A DNA stretch of 32,957 bases from JAKPCT01 sp029553165 (GCA_035359995.1 DAORZT010000029.1:1-32957), one strand, 5' to 3'; positions 17,558-25,563 are shown, counted from the stretch's first letter. Numbers and translations are program-made. The notes: generated by a model not told the origin, from the letters alone.

Positions 17558-18829
17558 TTAAAATGCTACATTAACAGTTGTAAAAATGGGTTCACTTGGT
17601 AATCCATTTAAAGGACGGAAAAACACTTGTAAATTATATTTATATGGTTCAAAAATAATTATTTGTTGTGTTCTTTCATTATATAGATCACCATCTTCTG
17701 TTTTGCCAGGCATTAAACCAGTTTTATAAGTGATAATATTCTTTAATTGAGTAATATTCAAATAATACTGTGAAAGTAACATAGTTCGCAAGGCGTTCCA
17801 TCTTTTTGAATTACTATTAGAACCAGTATGGTTATCAGTATTTCCATTTAAAACAAATGAGTTTACACAAGCAATTGCATTTTGGACTCCCCATTGAATT
17901 CCGCTATTAAGTAGTGAGGTATTAGTTCTAATTATTCGATTTTTCGAAAGATCATTCTCTAATACAATAGCTGTAGTACTACTAGCTAAAAATATCAGAT
18001 GTGAATAAGCATATTTTTTATCAGATGCTCTCATATAATCTGAAATATCATAAATATTTGTTTTAGTTTCTAATGCTTCCCTTAAGTCAAAGCTATAGGA
18101 ACGTTTCTCTTTAGAATCATATGTACTTTTATCGCCAGAATCAAGAATTGCAGCAAAAACTCGATCATCGTTAAAACCTGTTATTACACCCATAAATCCT
18201 AAATATCCAATAGTGCAAATTGATTTATTGCCATTTTTAAAAGTAACAACTGCTTGGATCTTAACTAATTGATCATTTGATCCTTGCTCCCAATCTAAAA
18301 TCCTACCTACTTTAGTTTGTTGATTATCTGAACGGTTACCAAATACTGCCACAGCCGAACATTGAGTAGCACGCCCAACATCAGGTAATAAATTTAATAA
18401 AAACAGTTCATCAACAGATAATTTCCCATCACCAAGAATATTATCGTTTGTACTTGATAATACTGATGCAAGACCATCGATCTCATCGATATAGTTTTGT
18501 GCGAGGTTTTGCTTGATATCTTTAACCCTATTAAAGAAAAAATTCATATTACCATCAAAAAATTTATCAACCATTTCTTTAAGGTAAGAATCAACCAATT
18601 GTTCATAATCAGGAACAGTCTTTTTGATAACATTACCATATTGAATACCAATGTTTTTAGGGGTAGTTCCTGAGTAGTCTAATATTACCTCATAATATGT
18701 ATTATTTATATTTTTCAATATTACATCTGCTGAATCACTACTTGATAATTTTCCATCTCCGCACCCAACTAAACTTAAGATAAATAATAATGTTAAAAAT
18801 AAAACTGGTAATTTTTTCTTACTTTCCAT
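17558..18829 (-). CDS. Lipoprotein related to C45/Ntn-hydrolase acyltransferases
   Basis: 423 residues. The signal ends LFILSLVGC, with C23 as lipid anchor. The core resembles C45 peptidases / acyl-CoA:6-APA acyltransferases and choloylglycine hydrolases: a likely nucleophile C157 in RATQCSAVAVFG followed about 15 residues later by GRILDWEQ, then a long beta-rich region. In that superfamily the precursor cuts itself before the cysteine, which then hydrolyses amide bonds. An Asp/Gly stretch NILGDGKLSVDELFLLN just before it resembles an EF-hand/dockerin-type loop. ATG 18829 is preferred because GGAGGAG lies 7 bases upstream; an in-frame TTG two codons earlier is too close. The substrate is unknown. 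Confidence 0.65.
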   Translation of the reverse strand: MESKKKLPVLFLTLLFILSLVGCGDGKLSSSDSADVILKNINNTYYEVILDYSGTTPKNIGIQYGNVIKKTVPDYEQLVDSYLKEMVDKFFDGNMNFFFNRVKDIKQNLAQNYIDEIDGLASVLSSTNDNILGDGKLSVDELFLLNLLPDVGRATQCSAVAVFGNRSDNQQTKVGRILDWEQGSNDQLVKIQAVVTFKNGNKSICTIGYLGFMGVITGFNDDRVFAAILDSGDKSTYDSKEKRSYSFDLREALETKTNIYDISDYMRASDKKYAYSHLIFLASSTTAIVLENDLSKNRIIRTNTSLLNSGIQWGVQNAIACVNSFVLNGNTDNHTGSNSNSKRWNALRTMLLSQYYLNITQLKNIITYKTGLMPGKTEDGDLYNERTQQIIIFEPYKYNLQVFFRPLNGLPSEPIFTTVNVAF

Positions 18830-18962
18830 TACCAAACTCCTCCATTATCATAATTGGTCGTAAATTCTTATTGCTTCAATTACATACAATTAAATTATAT
18901 TATTCTTTCATACTATTGTAAACAATTTATACTTGAACCTTTTTATTTAATATTGGAAATTA

Positions 18963-19517
18963 CTAAATTCGGGTTAACCCCCAAACTTTAGAAACTATAG
19001 TCTTATCTCTTTGATTTTCATAATTATAGAATTTTAAATAATCTGATACTTTCTCATAAGCTTCAGCACAGGTTTGAAACTCGTACCTTGACAAACAGTC
19101 ATTTTCTAAAATGCTATGAAACGACTCAATATGAGCATTTTTATTTGGAGTACGACAAGGGATTCGTTGTCCTTCCTGTTTACACAGTCGGTATACTTTC
19201 TTTTTATTTATTACTAAATTGTAGTTCCGTTTTAAAAGGATAGTGAGTTTACGATACCCGTAAGAAAAACCTTCACCGTCAATTAAGCGGTATATCCATT
19301 CGATAATTTGCTGGTCACATATTTTCTGACCACTTTTATCGTAACTATAACCGGGCAAAGGTCGGCCACCAGTAATTTCTGATTTTTGTGGTGAAGCCAG
19401 ATGATAGTAATATGTTGCCGGGGCCAGACCAATACATTTCAATACACAAGAAACTTTATATCCTTGAGAAATCCAATCATGAGCAACTTCTAACTTGGCG
19501 GTTATCGTTTGGTCGTT
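18963..19517 (-). pseudogene. IS3 orfB (transposase) with its catalytic centre deleted
   Basis: The N-terminal part is intact: LKCIGLAPATYYYHL, then the HTH_21-type stretch GFSYGYRKLTILLKRNYNLV and VYRLCKQEG. It then jumps straight to PNKNAHIESFHSILENDCL, the region with the last acidic residue of the DDE triad, and ends soon after YLKFYNYEN. The intervening region with the first two catalytic aspartates, normally well over 100 residues, is missing. There is no start codon; translation would come by -1 shift from orfA at the A8 run. Confidence 0.85.
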
Positions 19518-19783
19518 TTTTTTAAAAGGTCTTGGAGTATGGCATTCTCAAGTTCTTTCTCTGCTAAAAGCTTTTTTAACATAAGGTTTTGTTTAACAAT
19601 CTCTTTAGTTTCTTTAGTTAAGGGAATACCTTTTGGTATTGGATAATCGGCTTCCCGAACCCACTTAGCAACCAGGCTGGGTAAAAGATCATAGTTTCTG
19701 GCCACCAACGCACAATTACGGGTTTCTTTGGCTTCTCTAATTATCTGTTGTTTAAACTCATCTGTGAATTTTCGCCTTTTCAA
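19502..19783 (-). CDS. IS3-family orfA (helix-turn-helix protein)
   Basis: 93 residues, starting MKRRKFTDEFKQQIIREAKE, the typical orfA helix-turn-helix, followed by CALVARNYDLLPSLVAKWVRE and a coiled-coil (VKQNLMLKKLLAEKELENAILQDLLKK, a leucine zipper for multimerisation). Near the end the codons TTA-AAA-AAA-ACG contain the heptamer A-AAA-AAA in the register for -1 shifting into orfB. It appears intact although its partner is not. Confidence 0.9.
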   Translation of the reverse strand: MKRRKFTDEFKQQIIREAKETRNCALVARNYDLLPSLVAKWVREADYPIPKGIPLTKETKEIVKQNLMLKKLLAEKELENAILQDLLKKTTKR

Positions 19784-19964
19784 TAATGTCGCCCCCTATT
19801 TTTAATTTACCAGTGTTAAGACACTTTTTTCCAAAGAAATTAGGGGGCTAAAAATAATTTATTTATTATTGTGAAGGGACAAAATATAACTTGTGGAAAT
19901 TTTTCTTTTATTATGGTCTAAAAATGTTTTAAAGTAATCAATTAATATTCCAGGAGGTTGGGGT

Positions 19965-20324
19965 GTGCGGTATCAATGGCTTGATCAATATTGTCTCTCC
20001 AAAAAAGGAGCCACCAAAGATTTTAAGGCGGAATGGGAAGTAACCAGGTATTTAATTGGTGGTAAAATGTTCGTAATGGTCGGTGGGGATCAAAATAATA
20101 AACCAATAATAACGGTTAAGTGTGAACCTTCTTTTGGAACAATGTTACGGGGACAGTACCCGGATATTGTACCCGGTTACTATATGAACAAAGACCACTG
20201 GAACTCGGTCTATATCGATGGTAGTGTACCGGATGAAGTATTAAAAGAGATGCTGGATATGTCATATGAATTGGTCTTAAATTCACTAAGTAAAAAGATG
20301 ATTAAAGAGATTATTGGTTCGTAA
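19965..20324 (+). CDS. MmcQ/YjbR family protein
   Basis: 119 residues, the usual length. The family (DUF419, CyaY-like fold, with a proposed but unproven DNA-binding role) shows at YCLSKKGATKDFKAEWEVTRYLIGGKMF near the start, then CEPSFGTMLRGQYPDIVPGYYMNKDHWNSVYIDGSVP and a C-terminal helix ending MSYELVLNSLSKK. It starts with GTG, with AGGAGG 7 bases upstream. It lies just outside the IS and reads away from it. Confidence 0.85.
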   Translation: MRYQWLDQYCLSKKGATKDFKAEWEVTRYLIGGKMFVMVGGDQNNKPIITVKCEPSFGTMLRGQYPDIVPGYYMNKDHWNSVYIDGSVPDEVLKEMLDMSYELVLNSLSKKMIKEIIGS

Positions 20325-20352
20325 GAAACTGTTTCCGAAAGGTATTTTAAAG

Positions 20353-20648
20353 ATGGAAAATGATATTAAAACCTTTTATGACTTAGTAGCCGAAGAAACA
20401 GCTAACGAATGGTACAACAATGATGTCTTACTTCCTTCAACCAAAGAATTTATTAATTTATTACCCGTCAGACCCAGAGTACTAGATCTGGGTTGTGGCC
20501 CCGGCTATGAAAGTATGCGCTTGAATAATGAAGGCGCACTGAAATTTGTCAACAATACAATTTAACATTTATTAAAGAAGGTTATCTGGACCCCAGTTTC
20601 GTTGAATATGGCTGGAAGTCTTATCTTTTTAAGAAAAGTGCAATTTGA
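20353..20648 (+). pseudogene. SAM-dependent methyltransferase with internal deletion
   Basis: The first 65 or so residues match small class I methyltransferases: IKTFYDLVAEETANEWYNN and motif I RVLDLGCGPGYES. The frame then stops at 20563. In another frame the expected C-terminus appears right after: FIKEGYLDPSFVEYGWKSYLF, ending at TGA 20646. About 100-130 residues with most of the fold are gone, so it cannot bind substrate. GAAAGG still precedes ATG 20353. Confidence 0.75.
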
Positions 20649-20715
20649 AAAAGGAACTGTTAATTATGAGTCGAATAGAATAATTTTAGCTAACTTAGTT
20701 TTGGAGGAATTAAAA

Positions 20716-21339
20716 ATGAGAAAATTAATTATTTTATTAGTTACATTAGGAGTACTACTACTTACAGGTTGTTCTTTTCGGGAGAATGCAAAATTAATTG
20801 AGCTAGATAAGAAATATAATCAAGGACAATATGAAATAGTTGTTGAAGAAGCTAATAAGTTTGTCAGTGATAACCCTGACTCATACAGAGGGTGGAACAT
20901 ATTAGGTTGGGCTTATTTAAAATTGGACAATTATAAAAAAGCGGAAGAATGCTTTGACCGTTCGATCGCTATCAATCCAAATTATGACAATGCCTACGTT
21001 GGCAAGGGCGTCTTATGCCGTGAAGACGGTGACTTTGCTGCAGCCCGGGAATGGTATCTGAAAGCAATCGCGATTACGCCCCAAAATCCCGAAGCATTTT
21101 CCAGTTTGTTAGTTATTGAGTTGAAAGAAGGCAACGATGCTAAAGCGGTGGAATACGGAGAAAAGGCATGGACATTACGGAAAGATTCTCCTGTGATTGC
21201 CGCTAATCTTGCTATAGCATACCACTACATCGGAGACGTTAAAAAACGTGATGAATTTTACGAACATGCAAAACGGTTAGGATATTTAAATTTACAAACA
21301 CTGAAAGAGATCTTTGAAGGTAAGTTGAGTTTGAGATAA
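20716..21339 (+). CDS. TPR lipoprotein
   Basis: 207 residues. The lipoprotein signal MRKLIILLVTLGVLLLTGC places C19 as the lipid anchor, so the protein is outside the cell membrane. Four to five TPR units follow, e.g. RGWNILGWAYLKLDNYKKAEE and YVGKGVLCREDGDFAAAREWY. The repeats resemble those of the J-TPR proteins in type only; there is no J domain. ATG 20716 is chosen for GGAGGA 7 bases upstream and because the lipobox position then fits; the frame extends further upstream over the methyltransferase tail. It is convergent with purC. Confidence 0.85.
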   Translation: MRKLIILLVTLGVLLLTGCSFRENAKLIELDKKYNQGQYEIVVEEANKFVSDNPDSYRGWNILGWAYLKLDNYKKAEECFDRSIAINPNYDNAYVGKGVLCREDGDFAAAREWYLKAIAITPQNPEAFSSLLVIELKEGNDAKAVEYGEKAWTLRKDSPVIAANLAIAYHYIGDVKKRDEFYEHAKRLGYLNLQTLKEIFEGKLSLR

Positions 21340-21361
21340 GTCCAAACCAATAAGGACATAA

Positions 21362-21386
21362 AAGGAGCTGTTTGCAGCAGCTCCTT
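21362..21386. terminator. Terminator between TPR lipoprotein and purC
   Basis: AAGGAGCTG (21362-21370) pairs with CAGCTCCTT (21378-21386) around TTTGCAG. It lies between two convergent genes; T and A rich flanks are short, so it may serve both weakly. Confidence 0.65.
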
Positions 21387-21397
21387 AAGATTTAAAA

Positions 21398-22087
21398 TCA
21401 GTCTTCATTTAATATTAGTCGTTCCAATTCTAAAGGTTCAATATACTTGCCATCCTTATAAGCGCGCATATTTCCTCCCGAGATTTCATCAATCAACGCA
21501 ATCTGCTTATCAGCACCAATTCTTCCAAACTCAAACTTGATATCATACAACTCGATACTCTTCTTCGCCAGTTCCTCTTTGACAATCTTAGCAATCTTTT
21601 GGGTAAGACCTTTTAAAACCTGATATTCAGCTTTAGACAATATTCCTAACATATCTAAGGCATCTTCAGTTATTGGCGGGTCCTGACGGGCATCATCTTT
21701 TAAAGTGACTTCAACAAAAGCATCCAAGGGTTGTCCTTCTTGCGCGTACATTACATACCGCCGGATAAAACTGCCGACAGCCCGATAACGGCAAATAACT
21801 TCGATCCCTTTTCCAAATACTTGTGCGGGTTTGACTGTCATGGTCGATTCATCAATGTTGGAATCTATATAATGGGTTGGAATTTGTTGCTCTTTTAATT
21901 TCTCAAAGAAATACTTGGTCAGTTTTAGTCCGGCCTTACCGGCGCCTGCAATTGATAATCCAACCGTATTGGCCCCCGGGTCAAAAACGCCGTTTTCTCC
22001 GGTTACATCGTCTTTGAATTTAAGTAAGTAGTTGCCGTCCTCCAAGGCATAGACGTCTTTGGTTTTTCCTTGATATACAAGTTTCAT
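21398..22087 (-). CDS. purC: Phosphoribosylaminoimidazole-succinocarboxamide synthase
   Basis: 229 residues. PurC joins CAIR with aspartate, using ATP, to make SAICAR in purine synthesis. Signatures: YQGKTKDVYALEDGNYLLKFKDDVTG at the N-terminus, GKGIEVICRYRAVGSFIRRY, DPPITEDALDMLG, and the C-terminal YDIKFEFGR followed by LIDEISGGNMRAYKDG. It stands alone, away from other pur genes. AGAGGAG lies 11 bases before ATG. No purine-riboswitch pattern is evident upstream. Confidence 0.96.
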   Translation of the reverse strand: MKLVYQGKTKDVYALEDGNYLLKFKDDVTGENGVFDPGANTVGLSIAGAGKAGLKLTKYFFEKLKEQQIPTHYIDSNIDESTMTVKPAQVFGKGIEVICRYRAVGSFIRRYVMYAQEGQPLDAFVEVTLKDDARQDPPITEDALDMLGILSKAEYQVLKGLTQKIAKIVKEELAKKSIELYDIKFEFGRIGADKQIALIDEISGGNMRAYKDGKYIEPLELERLILNED

Positions 22088-22606
22088 TGTGGTTAAACTC
22101 CTCTTAAAAATATTTAATGCTTTATGCTTTAAATATTATATAATAAAGTATGCTACGAAAACAATAATCAGGTTATTACTGCAATTAATAAAACTCATTA
22201 ACAAAAAAATAGTTATTCAAGGTAACCGATGGCTTTAAAACTGGAATTTTTAATAAATATATCATTATCAATTACTGACTGCCTAATATGCATTGGTTTA
22301 AAAAGAATTTTGTTTAAAAAATTTTATTACAGTAGCAAAGCCTTATATCAGAAAATAGAATATAGCATAAAATAGTGATTATTGGCCCACTTTGATTTTA
22401 ACCCTGGATCACAGACGGAGATAATGTTTGTATGAGAGGCAATGGCCCCGATGAATGGTTTGAACTTATAAATGCTACTTTGGCAGATAGCTATAGAATT
22501 CAAAAAACTTAAAATGCCCAACAACAGGTGCAATCAATTAATAATTTCAATCCTCAAAAGTTGCCACGTGTTGGGAAGAAATCTTAAACAATTAAGAGGT
22601 GATCTT
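22088..22606. other. 519-base AT-rich gap, possibly with a decayed fragment
   Basis: The left part should hold the purC promoter for the minus strand (TATAATATTTAAAGC at about 22124-22140 on that strand). At 22402-22512 a plus-strand frame without its own start after an upstream stop reads WITDGDNVCMRGNGPDEWFE and then LINATLADSYRIQKT, a composition that looks protein-like. It may be the end of a lost gene; I do not recognise it. Nothing else is seen. Confidence 0.35.
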
Positions 22607-23184
22607 ATGACTTGTAATTTTTTTAATACCTCAGCAGCCAAAGGGTCAAAAAAATCTGTAAACTACCTAATGCTTGTGAGTTTAGCACTAATATCTCCCG
22701 TTTCCGCAATCAAATTACCAGACAGCTTTTAGGGGAGATTCAACAACGATGCACAATTCAACCTGACATTCGTCCACCGGTTGTAATGATCTTAAGTGAA
22801 ACAGAGCATATTATCTGTTTTGCTCCGGTAATCCAACTGTTTTCCACAGCTCAGTCAATTCTCACATTCGAAATTGAACTGGGAAATGTCCAATTTGAAA
22901 TCGTTGGTTTTTCATCTGCAGTTGTCCAAATAAGTGGAGAAGTTGTTGTTAACATCAGTTTTCTTGGATTTGACTCATTAATTCACGATCAATCCGAAGT
23001 AATTCCATTTTCAGTGATTGAACCGATTCCCGGAGATTTTCCCGAAACATCAACTGTTTCCGGATCAATATCGCTAATTAATCAAAATATTATTACCGAA
23101 GAAGACCCCAGTATCGGTGGAATTACCGCAATCACTATATTCATGAACTATCTTACCCAAATAATAATTAAAAATCTGCAATAA
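22607..23184 (+). CDS. SPOCS-like protein interrupted by a -1 frameshift at an A7 run
   Basis: AAGAGGTG and ATG 22607 open a frame that ends at 22732. At 22648-22654 the codons TCA-AAA-AAA hold seven A; a -1 step there joins a second frame that runs without stop to 23184 and gives about 192 residues (CKLPNACEFSTNISRFRNQI, then GEIQQRCTIQPDIRPPVV). The second half resembles a divergent SPOCS/DUF3794 domain (VVVNISFLGFDSLIHDQSEVIPFSVIEPIPG pattern), compared with the clear SPOCS protein at 25584. Either it is a programmed or slippage-expressed gene, a pseudogene, or a base-call error in the A run. A terminator follows. Confidence 0.55.
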
Positions 23185-23213
23185 GTTGGCCATCCTTTTA
23201 CTTTTGTTAGAAG

Positions 23214-23245
23214 GACTGCTGGTAATCTAATAGCAGTCTTTTTTA
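23214..23245 (+). terminator. Terminator after the frameshifted SPOCS-like gene
   Basis: GACTGCT (23214-23220) pairs with AGCAGTC (23232-23238), followed by six T. Its presence supports that the upstream gene is or was expressed. Confidence 0.75.
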
Positions 23246-23265
23246 TTGTCCTTTACTTTCTTTAA

Positions 23266-23685
23266 TATATATACTCCAATGCCGGATTAACCGGTATTTT
23301 TGTTGAGGCCAAATATGATGATATTTGTATTTCAGAAGTAAAGCTTTATGACGACTCAAACCGTGATTTACTACAAAATAACCAATATTTTATCCATAAT
23401 AATGCAGAAGAATATCCCTATTATGCAATATTTAGCCGCAACTTAAAGAAGCTCTATGCTCCCTTCTCGGATGGGATCTGGGAAGGGGGATTCTCACCTG
23501 ATGGAGATAAGATTTATTTAGTTTATAGTCAAATTGATGGTTCGGGTATCGATATCTATTACCTTAAAACTAGGAAATTAAAACATCTCTTAGAGGGTGA
23601 GTATGTTGAATCTTTACGATGGATCTCCAACACAGAGATTGAGGTTATTTTAGAAGATAATCGTAAATTAAGACTAAAAGTTTAA
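23266..23685 (+). pseudogene. N-terminally truncated TolB/WD40-like propeller remnant
   Basis: A frame of 139 residues with no ATG, GTG or TTG near its left edge opens right after a stop at 23263 and runs to TAA 23683. It contains the PD40/TolB-type blade motif FSPDGDKIYLVYSQIDG and neighbouring strand-rich text (LKTRKLKHLLEGEYVESLRW, NTEIEVILEDNRKLRLKV). Such proteins are normally several times longer and exported; here only the last one or two blades remain. Confidence 0.65.
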
Positions 23686-23767
23686 AAATAATTGACACCG
23701 GAACATTCGCAAATATTGCAATTGTCCTACTTTGGTAAATTAGTTTGTTTGAATAATAAAAATTATA

Positions 23768-23806
23768 AGGAACTGTTACAAAAAACCTTTTTGCAGCAGT
23801 TCTTTT
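23768..23806 (+). terminator. Possible terminator after the propeller remnant
   Basis: GGAACTG (23769-23775) pairs with CAGTTC (23797-23802), followed by TTTTC. A second palindrome TTTCCAAA/TTTGGAAA lies at 23820-23850. Confidence 0.45.
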
Positions 23807-23888
23807 CATTTTTTATCAAATTTCCAAAGGATTTTTTATTTTTTTGGAAAATTAAAATAAATACAGATAATAAATAGAGGTGAAACTG

Positions 23889-24779
23889 TTGAAAAATTAT
23901 CTTCCAAGTAATCATGTACCTGTCTTAGGTATACTATTCATGTTGTTAGTATTAGTAATCGGCGGGATTACCATCGGTTTTCTAATGCATTTCATCGGTA
24001 AACTGATTTATTTGATCTTGTTCTTTCCGTTAGGCGCCGGCGCTATTGGAGGATTTGCCTTAGCCCAAGCAATCAAAAGTGGAAAAGTCAGAAACAAGTA
24101 TATGGCCATTATTTTTGCGTCCTTAATGGGATTAATAATTTACAGTAGTTATTTTTATTTTAAATATGAAAATTTTAAAAATGGAGTTTATGAAACGTTC
24201 TCTTTACAGTTACAAAACTCTGAAAATAACCAACAAACAGCATTCAGTAAAGATAAATTGTCAGATTTAATCTTAGTAAATGAAACCGGCATGAAAGGTT
24301 TTTTGGGATTCATTAAATACTCTGCCAAGATCGGTGTATCAATCAGTAAAGTCGGTCGAAGTTCAGATCGGGGAATTGCAATTAAAGAACCATGGATCTG
24401 GGGTTATTATCTGGTAGAATTATCGTTGATCGCCGGATTAGCAATAATTATAGCTGCGGACTCGGCCTCACAACCATTCTGTGAAAGATGTGACTCCTGG
24501 TACAGTGATGATCTGATCGTTGGTTACATACCGGAAACCGAGGCAGATAAAATTATCTATGCTCTTAAAAATAATAACCTTCATGACGTTGGTTCATTGA
24601 TTTCAAAATTCAAACTGACGGCGCCTTGTTTGAAGATCGTCCAACAACACTGCTTAAACTGCCAAAGTGAAGATATTTATCTTAAAGTTTTTAAAATCGA
24701 AGAAAAAAACGGCCAAGAAAACGAAAGCAAAGTGCTAAGCGGTATGATTACTCCGGAAGAATATCAGAAATTGATCTAA
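23889..24779 (+). CDS. Membrane protein of unknown function with cysteine pairs
   Basis: 296 residues. Three hydrophobic segments at about 10-33, 38-60 and 71-92, a polar region of about 80 residues, and a fourth segment at about 174-192 (LVELSLIAGLAIIIAA). Directly after it come FCERCDSWY and later CLKIVQQHCLNCQ, four or five cysteines that could bind one metal. I do not recognise a family. I start it at TTG 23889, 5 bases after AGAGGTGA; GTG 23880 lies inside that site. It stands between two terminators as a single gene. Confidence 0.6.
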   Translation: MKNYLPSNHVPVLGILFMLLVLVIGGITIGFLMHFIGKLIYLILFFPLGAGAIGGFALAQAIKSGKVRNKYMAIIFASLMGLIIYSSYFYFKYENFKNGVYETFSLQLQNSENNQQTAFSKDKLSDLILVNETGMKGFLGFIKYSAKIGVSISKVGRSSDRGIAIKEPWIWGYYLVELSLIAGLAIIIAADSASQPFCERCDSWYSDDLIVGYIPETEADKIIYALKNNNLHDVGSLISKFKLTAPCLKIVQQHCLNCQSEDIYLKVFKIEEKNGQENESKVLSGMITPEEYQKLI

Positions 24780-24806
24780 GCAATTGATATAAACCAAATA
24801 GTTTCG

Positions 24807-24845
24807 AAGGGTTTGTTCTTCATCAAAGGACAAACCCTTTTTTTA
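24807..24845 (+). terminator. Terminator after the membrane protein
   Basis: AAGGGTTTGT (24807-24816) pairs with ACAAACCCTT (24830-24839), followed by T7. A strong hairpin. Confidence 0.85.
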
Positions 24846-24965
24846 TACTGACAATCATACTGTGCAACTGATTTCAAAAGCCTATTCCGATTTTCAGATT
24901 TAAATAATAAACTATAGCAGAGCAATCATGCATCAATGACGACAACATATTAGGAGGAGACTCAA

Positions 24966-25107
24966 ATGCCTCTAGCTGAAATCGGGCTCGAAGCGACACA
25001 TCTTCAGACAGAGTTTGGATATATTGAATTATGTATTGGGTCCAATCGGGCTCTGGCTAAAAGATTTTATCGAAGCCAAATTAGCCGAAATCAAAGCCAA
25101 CAAATAA
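24966..25107 (+). CDS. Small gene, reading frame uncertain (about 46 residues if shifted)
   Basis: AGGAGGAG lies 7 bases before ATG 24966, a very strong site. Read straight, the frame runs to 25148 (60 residues, starting MPLAEIGLEATH), but its end lies inside the terminator hairpin. The +1 frame, open from 24976 to TAA 25105, reads SGSKRHIFRQSLDILNYVLG, PIGLWLKDFIEAK, LAEIKANK: a hydrophobic amphipathic peptide with better-looking composition that ends before the hairpin. One extra base in AGCTGAAA (about 24975-24982) would explain the difference. I cannot tell whether this is a mutation, a sequence error or an alternative start. Confidence 0.4.
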
Positions 25108-25127
25108 AAGCTCAACCTTCAAGTAAC

Positions 25128-25175
25128 CATGGAGCTGTTCCCAACTGAATTGGTGAATAGCTCCAGCTTTTTTCT
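25128..25175 (+). terminator. Terminator of the small gene
   Basis: An arm around ATGGAGCTGTTCCCAA pairs with TTGGTGAATAGCTCCAG (few mismatches; GGAGCT/AGCTCC core at 25131-25136 and 25159-25164), followed by CTTTTTTC. Confidence 0.8.
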
Positions 25176-25252
25176 TATGTCCTCTAAAACACCTGCTAAA
25201 CTAAGTTTTCTGCTTTAATTTTAAAATTAAAAAAATAATTCCCTAACATTAG

Positions 25253-25279
25253 CACAAATTGTGGTCAGCACATATATTA
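25253..25279 (+). promoter_or_regulatory. Possible sporulation-type promoter
   Basis: CATATATTA (25271-25279) fits the CATAnnnTA -10 pattern of sigma-K-like factors, with ACA (25253-25255) 15 bases upstream as a weak -35. A related GGCATATATATG lies before the gene at 26960. Suggestive only. Confidence 0.3.
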
Positions 25280-25323
25280 TAGTATCGATTCAGGACAGTG
25301 ATTATCAGTAAGCGAGGGAATAC

Positions 25324-25563
25324 ATGATTGTAATGTTAGTGTTTGCAATTTTATCCTATTTCGTTATCTTGGTGGGTCTTACAGTATGGCTTGATAGGTA
25401 TCACTACTACAAAAACAATTATTTTGACGGCACCACAATTAATAATCCTGAAAATAAATCCAATAATCTAAGTACTATGATCAACCAAGAAAATACTCAC
25501 TGTCACAAAGTAAAGCGAGGTGTATTAAGGAGATCTAAAACCAAACCAAAAAAGTCTAGTTAA
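25324..25563 (+). CDS. Small single-pass membrane protein, 79 residues
   Basis: One N-terminal membrane segment (VMLVFAILSYFVILVGLTVWL), then a Tyr/Asn-rich stretch (RYHYYKNNYFDG) and a very basic tail (KVKRGVLRRSKTKPKKSS). By the positive-inside rule the tail is cytoplasmic. GAGGGA lies about 6 bases before ATG. It ends 20 bases before the triple-SPOCS gene, so the two are probably co-transcribed. I do not recognise the family. Confidence 0.6.
   Translation: MIVMLVFAILSYFVILVGLTVWLDRYHYYKNNYFDGTTINNPENKSNNLSTMINQENTHCHKVKRGVLRRSKTKPKKSS

Larger units (their letters stand above)
18963..19823 (-). mobile_element. Defective IS3-family insertion sequence
   Basis: On the minus strand orfA and an orfB in the -1 frame are joined by an A8 slippery run (19516-19523), the usual IS3 layout. 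The right end is probably at 19823, where the minus strand begins TGTCTTAACACTGGTAAATT, an IS3-like terminal repeat starting TG. I find no matching left end before 18963, and orfB lacks its centre, so the element should not move by itself. An 8-base inverted repeat (GCCCCCTA 19791-19798, TAGGGGGC 19841-19848) straddles the right end. Confidence 0.85.

Noticed and set aside
18840..18962. Search for the left inverted repeat of the IS
   Set aside because: No sequence matching TGTCTTAACACTGG was found; only weak similarity, so no left end is claimed.
22402..22512. Frame reading WITDGDNVCMRGNGPDEWFE
   Set aside because: It looks protein-like but has no ribosome site for its internal ATG and no family I recognise. 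It is noted only within the gap entry.
23692..23877. 61-residue frame with MTPEHSQILQL
   Set aside because: It has no ribosome site and runs through two hairpins; the sequence is Phe/Lys-rich as expected for AT-rich non-coding DNA.
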